Of a stretch of 64,000 bases of DNA, positions 59,758-64,000 are shown one piece after another. The stretch comes from Plantactinospora mayteni. Lineage in GTDB: Bacteria > Actinomycetota > Actinomycetes > Mycobacteriales > Micromonosporaceae. Location of the stretch: positions 248,001 to 312,000 of the forward strand of contig NZ_BONX01000012.1 in the NCBI RefSeq assembly GCF_016862935.1, read 5' to 3'. Each line of letters starts with the position of its first letter. Position 1 is the first letter of the stretch. The notes below the pieces were generated by a model that was not told where the DNA came from, did not search any database, and saw only the letters and a list, made by a program, of their open reading frames with translations. A program made the position numbers and the translations under genes.

Positions 59758-62292
59758 TCAGCCGGCGTACCCGTAGACGGTCGTGCGGGGCCGGGCCCGC
59801 CGGCCGGCGGCGGCGGCGATCCGTTCGAGCTGGGCGACGGTACGTGCCGAGCCGTGGTCCGAGCCGGCCATCCGGGAGATCGTCTCCTCCATCAGCGTGC
59901 CGCCGAGATCGTTGCAGCCGCTGCGGAGCAGTTCGGCGGTACCGGCGTCGCCGAGCTTGACCCAGGAGCACTGGATGTTGGCGATCCGGCCGTGCAACAG
60001 CAGCCGGGCCATGGCGTGCACCACGCGATTCTCCCGCCAGGTGGGACCGGGGCGGGCGATGCCGGCGAGATAGATCGGCGCGTTGGTGTGTACGAACGGC
60101 AGCGCCACGAACTCGGTGAACCCACCGGTCCGGTCCTGCACCCCGGCCAGTACCCGGAAGTGGCCGAGCCACTGGCGGGGGTGGTCGACGTGGCCGTACA
60201 TCATCGTGGAGCTGGACCGGATGCCCAGCTCGTGCGCGGTGCTGACCACCTCGACCCAGGTGGCGGCCGGCAGTTTGCCCTTGGTGAGCACCCAGCGCAC
60301 CTCGTCGTCAAGGATCTCGGCGGCGGTGCCCGGAATGGTGTCCAGCCCCGCGTCCCGCAACTCGGTCAGCCACTCCCGGATCGACACGCCGGCCTTGGCG
60401 GCCCCGGTGACGATCTCCATCGGCGAGTACGCGTGCACGTGCATGCCCGGCACCCGGGCCTTGATCGCCCGCACCAGATCGGCGTACGTGCTGACCGGCA
60501 TCTTCGGGTCGATGCCACCCTGCATGCAGACCTCGGTGGCGCCGGCCGCCCACGCCTGCTCGGCCCGGTCGGCCACCTGCTCGACCGAGAGCCGGTACGC
60601 GTCGGCGTCCCGCTCCCGCTGCGCGAAGGCGCAGAACCGGCAGCCCACGTAGCAGACGTTGGAGAAGTTGATGTTGCGGTTCACCACGTACGTCACGTCG
60701 TCGCCGACGGCATCCCGGCGTACGTCGTCGGCGATCCGGCACAGCTCGTCCAGGGCCGCCCCGTCAGCGGCGAACAGGGCCAGTGCCGCCGCCTCGTGCC
60801 GGGGCTCCAGCAGCGCGGCCGGATCGTCGGCGGCCAGCCGCAGCCCGGCCCGGAGGTCGGGATCGCCCGCCCCGGCCGCCCCGGAAGCGGCGGATGCCCC
60901 GGGGGCGGGGGTGGGGATCCGGGCGCCGACCTCGGCCCAGTCGCCGTAGACGGAGTCGAAGTCGCCGCGCCGGTCACCGGTCCGGCCGGTGGTGTCGATC
61001 GTGGCGTGCAGGTCGGTACGCCCGCCCGGTACGAAGGCGTCGTCCGGCTCCTGCCAGGGGCGGCCGACCGGCCGGGCCGACTCGACCGCCAGCCCGGTCG
61101 CCGGGTCGGCCAGCGCGGCGACGTGCGCGGCGAGCCGGGGATCCAGCCACGGGTCGGCCCGCCGGACGTACTCGGGGTAGATCGTCAACCGCTCCCGCAG
61201 GGTGAACCCGGCCGCGGCGGTACGCGCGGCCAACTCGTCCAGGTGTGGCCAGGGGCGCTCCGGGTTGACGTGGTCCGGGGTCACCGGCGACACGCCGCCC
61301 CAGTCGTCGATGCCGGCCCGCAACAGCAGGTCGTACTCCCCCTCGATCAGGTTCGGCGGAGCCTGGATGCGAGCACCCGGCCCGAGCAGGATCCGGGCCA
61401 CCGCCACGGTCGCGGCCAGCTCGTGCAGCTCGGCGTCGGGCATGCCCCGCATCGCGGTGTCCGGCTTGGCCCGGAAGTTCTGCACGATGACTTCCTGGAT
61501 GTGGCCGTACTCCCGGGCACTGCGCCGGATGGCGAAGATGGACTCGACCCGTTCGGCAGGCGTCTCGCCGATCCCGATCAGGATGCCGGTGGTGAACGGT
61601 ACGGCGACCCGCCCGGCGTCGGCCAGCACCCGCAGCCGGACCGCCGGCTCCTTGTCCGGCGAGCCGTAGTGCGGGCCGCCGGGCTCGGACCAGAGCCGGG
61701 TGGCGGTGGTCTCCAGCATCATCCCCATGCTCGGCGCCACCGGCTTGAGCCGTTGCAGCTCGGCCCAGGAGAGCACGCCCGGGTTGAGGTGCGGCAGCAG
61801 GCCGGTCTCCTCCAGTACCGCGATCGCGCACGCCCGGACGTAGTCCAGAGTCGAGTCGAAGCCCCGCTCGGTCAGCCACTGTCGGGCCTGCGGCCAGCGC
61901 TCCTCCGGCCGGTCGCCGAGGGTGAACAGGGCCTCCTTGCAGCCCTGCGCGGCACCGGCCGCCGCGATCGCCAGCACCTCGTCCCGGTCCAGAAAGGCGG
62001 CCGGCAGCCGGTGCGGCACGGTGGCGAAGGTGCAGTAGTGGCAGCGGTCCCGGCAGAGCCGGGTCAGCGGGATGAAGACCTTCTTGGAGAAGGTGACCAC
62101 GCCCGGCCGGCCCGCGTCGGTCAGCCCGGCGTCCCGGATCCGGCCGGCGACCGCGAGCAGTTCGTCGAGGTGCTCGCCGCGCGCGGCGAGCAGCGCGGTC
62201 GCCTCGTCCGGGTCGAGAGCCCGGCCGTCGTCCGCCCGACGCAGCGCCCGGCGCAGACTCGCGACAGTCGGTTGGTCAGTCCCATCAGCCAC
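59758..62292 (-). CDS. fbiC: FO synthase (CofG-CofH fusion)
   Basis: Makes FO, the chromophore of coenzyme F420, from tyrosine and a pyrimidine by two radical-SAM reactions. 844 residues with both halves: CofG with C80, C84, C87 in CRDRCHYC and CofH with CYVGCRFC at about 546-553, joined by an alanine/glycine linker near 445. GVHFH-like and [10 protein letters not shown] motifs are typical of CofH. The GTG at 62292 has TAGGCT six bases upstream, again leaderless. It is close to fbiA, on the opposite strand. Confidence 0.97.
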   Translation of the reverse strand: MADGTDQPTVASLRRALRRADDGRALDPDEATALLAARGEHLDELLAVAGRIRDAGLTDAGRPGVVTFSKKVFIPLTRLCRDRCHYCTFATVPHRLPAAFLDRDEVLAIAAAGAAQGCKEALFTLGDRPEERWPQARQWLTERGFDSTLDYVRACAIAVLEETGLLPHLNPGVLSWAELQRLKPVAPSMGMMLETTATRLWSEPGGPHYGSPDKEPAVRLRVLADAGRVAVPFTTGILIGIGETPAERVESIFAIRRSAREYGHIQEVIVQNFRAKPDTAMRGMPDAELHELAATVAVARILLGPGARIQAPPNLIEGEYDLLLRAGIDDWGGVSPVTPDHVNPERPWPHLDELAARTAAAGFTLRERLTIYPEYVRRADPWLDPRLAAHVAALADPATGLAVESARPVGRPWQEPDDAFVPGGRTDLHATIDTTGRTGDRRGDFDSVYGDWAEVGARIPTPAPGASAASGAAGAGDPDLRAGLRLAADDPAALLEPRHEAAALALFAADGAALDELCRIADDVRRDAVGDDVTYVVNRNINFSNVCYVGCRFCAFAQRERDADAYRLSVEQVADRAEQAWAAGATEVCMQGGIDPKMPVSTYADLVRAIKARVPGMHVHAYSPMEIVTGAAKAGVSIREWLTELRDAGLDTIPGTAAEILDDEVRWVLTKGKLPAATWVEVVSTAHELGIRSSSTMMYGHVDHPRQWLGHFRVLAGVQDRTGGFTEFVALPFVHTNAPIYLAGIARPGPTWRENRVVHAMARLLLHGRIANIQCSWVKLGDAGTAELLRSGCNDLGGTLMEETISRMAGSDHGSARTVAQLERIAAAAGRRARPRTTVYGYAG

Positions 62293-62298
62293 TCGTGC

Positions 62299-62304
62299 AG
62301 CCTA
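62299..62304 (-). promoter_or_regulatory. leaderless -10 box TAGGCT for fbiC
   Basis: TAGGCT ends six bases before the GTG start. No ribosome site is present between them. Confidence 0.45.
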
Positions 62305-62371
62305 GGCGCAACCCCAGCCGGACCGGCGTGGCACCTGTCACACCCTCTGTCGAACCGGCGGGCCCACGGGC

Positions 62372-63490
62372 TCAGCGCGGCTGGGTCGGGTCGTCGTCCC
62401 GGTCCGCCGACGGTGGCTGGGCGCCGGCCGACGGCTGCTGGCTGGCCGGGTTGATCCGCTGGGTACGGTCGGCCACCGGCGGTCGCTGCGGAATCACCTG
62501 GGTCCGCCCGGTCTCCTCCTCGTCCGACTCCGGCGACGTCGTGTCCGGCGGGGACGTCGTGTCTGGCGGGGACGTCGTGCCCGACGGGGTGGCGCCGACC
62601 GACGGCACCGGCCCGACCGAGGGCGCCGCACCGACCGACGGGGCGGCCGACTCAGCGCGCGGTGCCGGCGGTGTAGCGGCCGGCGGTGCGGAGGCGGGTG
62701 CCGGCGGAGCGGAGGACGGGGCGGGCGGGGCCGACGCCGGGGCCGGTGGGGCGGACGACGGCACCGGCGGGGCGTACCCGGGCTGGCCGTAACCGGTGGG
62801 CGGGGCGTAGTCGGTCGGCTGGCCGTAGACCACGGGCTGGCCGTAGAGGTGCGGCTCCGGCTGACCGGCCGGCGGATAGCCCTGGTACGGCGCACCCGGC
62901 TGCCCGTACGTGGTCGGCTGGCCGTACGTGCCCGGTTGGCCGTAGGCGCCCGGCTGGCCGTACGGCTGGGGCTGGCCGTAGAGGCCGGGCTGCGGCTTCG
63001 GCTTCGGCACGTGGTAGAGCGCTAGCCACACCCGCAGCACCAGGAAGGCCACCGCCAGCAGGATCACGTACGCCCCGACGAAGACCAGCGTCCGGGTGAA
63101 CGCCTGCCGGAACTGTGTCTCGGCCAGCAGCCCGAAGACCCCGGCGAGCAGGGTGATCCCGCCGAACAGCACCGAGACGGCGTACTCGACGAGCGCCACC
63201 AGGGTGATCACCCGGGCCTGCCCGACCACCGGCTGGAGGTGGGTGGCGAGCAGCACCGCGAGCAACGGCAGCGCGACCTGCTCCAGGCCCACGAACGCGT
63301 AGAAGGAACCCAGCGAGCGGTCGCCGAAGTCGGAGTTCTCCCAGCCGCCGAAGAACAACTCGATCAGCCCGCTGAACATGAAGAGGGCGTTGGCACCGAC
63401 GAGCACCAGCGCGATCAGCTCGCGCAGCGGCTTGGTTGTCGAACTGGCCTGCGGCGCATCGCTCGGCGCGGGCCCGGGCTGGCTGGTCAA
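62372..63490 (-). CDS. four-helix membrane protein with proline-rich repeat tail
   Basis: A 372-residue protein. Four hydrophobic segments at about 24-45, 66-85, 95-120 and 130-150 are followed by a 200-residue cytoplasmic tail of YGQP-type repeats, SAPPAPA repeats and TSPPDT repeats ending in an acidic stretch. The start is a TTG at 63490 with GGGGGAGAG upstream; the frame is open further, past fbiA's start. It may be a scaffold, since tyrosine/proline-rich tails often bind other proteins; no family is recognised. Confidence 0.75.
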   Translation of the reverse strand: MTSQPGPAPSDAPQASSTTKPLRELIALVLVGANALFMFSGLIELFFGGWENSDFGDRSLGSFYAFVGLEQVALPLLAVLLATHLQPVVGQARVITLVALVEYAVSVLFGGITLLAGVFGLLAETQFRQAFTRTLVFVGAYVILLAVAFLVLRVWLALYHVPKPKPQPGLYGQPQPYGQPGAYGQPGTYGQPTTYGQPGAPYQGYPPAGQPEPHLYGQPVVYGQPTDYAPPTGYGQPGYAPPVPSSAPPAPASAPPAPSSAPPAPASAPPAATPPAPRAESAAPSVGAAPSVGPVPSVGATPSGTTSPPDTTSPPDTTSPESDEEETGRTQVIPQRPPVADRTQRINPASQQPSAGAQPPSADRDDDPTQPR

Positions 63491-63589
63491 CTCTCCCCCT
63501 GAAGGCAGTGACGGACTCCTGCGTCGCCTGAGCCTAGTCGGCCGGCCCGCCCGCCGCCTGTCCAGAGCTGATGGGCGAGGATGGAGGCC

Positions 63590-64000
63590 ATGCACATCGT
63601 GGTATTGACCGGGGGCATCGGTGGCGCCCGCTTCCTGACCGGCGTACGCGCGTACGCCGGTCAGGTCGGTGCCGAGGTGACCGCGGTGGTGAACGTCGGC
63701 GACGACGTCGTCCTGCACGGCCTGCGGATCTGCCCGGACCTGGACAGCGTGATGTACACCCTCGGCGGCGGGGCGGACCGGGAACGGGGCTGGGGCCGGG
63801 CCGGCGAGACCTGGACCGTCAAGGAGGAGTTGGCCGCGTACGGCGCGGAGCCGACCTGGTTCGGCCTCGGTGACCGGGACGTGGCGACCCACCTGGTCCG
63901 GACCACCATGCTGAACGCCGGCTACCCTCTCTCGGCGGTCACCGAGGCGCTCTGCGCCCGCTGGCAGCCCGGGGTACGCCTGCTGCCCGCCACCGACGAC
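63590..64000 (+). CDS. fbiA: 2-phospho-L-lactate transferase, partial
   Basis: The first 137 codons of CofD/FbiA, which joins FO to an activated three-carbon acid to make F420-0. The product begins [20 protein letters not shown], with the glycine-rich loop of the family, then [20 protein letters not shown] and [20 protein letters not shown], all CofD features. The ATG at 63590 follows GGAGG. The gene runs off the window; fbiB is expected next. It fits the whiB2-fbiA order of mycobacteria. Confidence 0.94.
   Translation, partial: MHIVVLTGGIGGARFLTGVRAYAGQVGAEVTAVVNVGDDVVLHGLRICPDLDSVMYTLGGGADRERGWGRAGETWTVKEELAAYGAEPTWFGLGDRDVATHLVRTTMLNAGYPLSAVTEALCARWQPGVRLLPATDD

Noticed and set aside
59491-62454. 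A 987-codon rightward frame opposite fbiC
   Set aside because: Shadow of fbiC, which is unmistakable on the other strand.

Overview
The window is high-GC actinobacterial chromosome. Codon third positions are almost all G or C, GTG and TTG starts are frequent, and there are a WhiB regulator, an F420 pathway, an AfsR/SARP-type regulator, an XRE-DUF397 pair and DUF3499. Gene order and protein flavour fit the family Micromonosporaceae (Micromonospora, Plantactinospora, Actinoplanes and relatives). The genus is an inference from memory of such genomes, not from a search. No rRNA, CRISPR array or replication origin was seen. One tRNA is present, tRNA-Arg(CCG).

Bases 1-31,000 are mostly core genes read leftward: argS, lysA, hom, thrC, then thrB, rho, rpmE and prfA. 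lysA and hom overlap by 4 bp. A stomatin-like gene with a ribbon-helix-helix partner, an MFS exporter and an RND exporter sit between thrC and thrB. A two-gene RNA-repair cassette resembling phage T4 RNA ligase 1 and polynucleotide kinase-phosphatase lies beside rpmE. It is followed by a very large secreted phosphodiester glycosidase/phosphoesterase, a small secreted triple-repeat protein and a divergent SARP-type regulator. A DUF3105/DUF305 membrane pair runs right from argS.

Bases 31,000-48,000 are accessory. They hold an IS630-transposase-derived protein that has lost its catalytic centre, the tRNA-Arg, an ECF sigma factor with a SnoaL-like tail, an MMPL transporter with a palindrome over its promoter, a nitrilase-type hydrolase, three aldo/keto reductases, two SDR-type proteins, ArsR and LuxR-type regulators, a secreted HExxH protease and a PARG-like TIGR02452 protein.

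Bases 47,800-53,200 form a polyamine-type operon (substrate-binding protein, ATPase, two permeases, ureohydrolase). Its ATPase and second permease carry in-frame minisatellite expansions. Next come a lipoprotein, an XRE/DUF397 pair and a Vat/CatB-type acetyltransferase.

Bases 56,500-64,000 match the conserved DUF3499, metallopeptidase, whiB2, fbiA order known from mycobacteria (Rv3258c-Rv3261), with fbiC added. This block is interrupted by a full-length TnpB (IS200/IS605 OrfB). TnpB is divergent from a 56-codon Phd/YefM-family gene, with only 34 bp and one GTGTACAC palindrome between them.

Two patterns run through the whole window. Many genes have a TAnnnT box 6-8 nt before the start codon, which suggests leaderless transcription. 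Short tandem repeats repeatedly sit on or just after stop codons.
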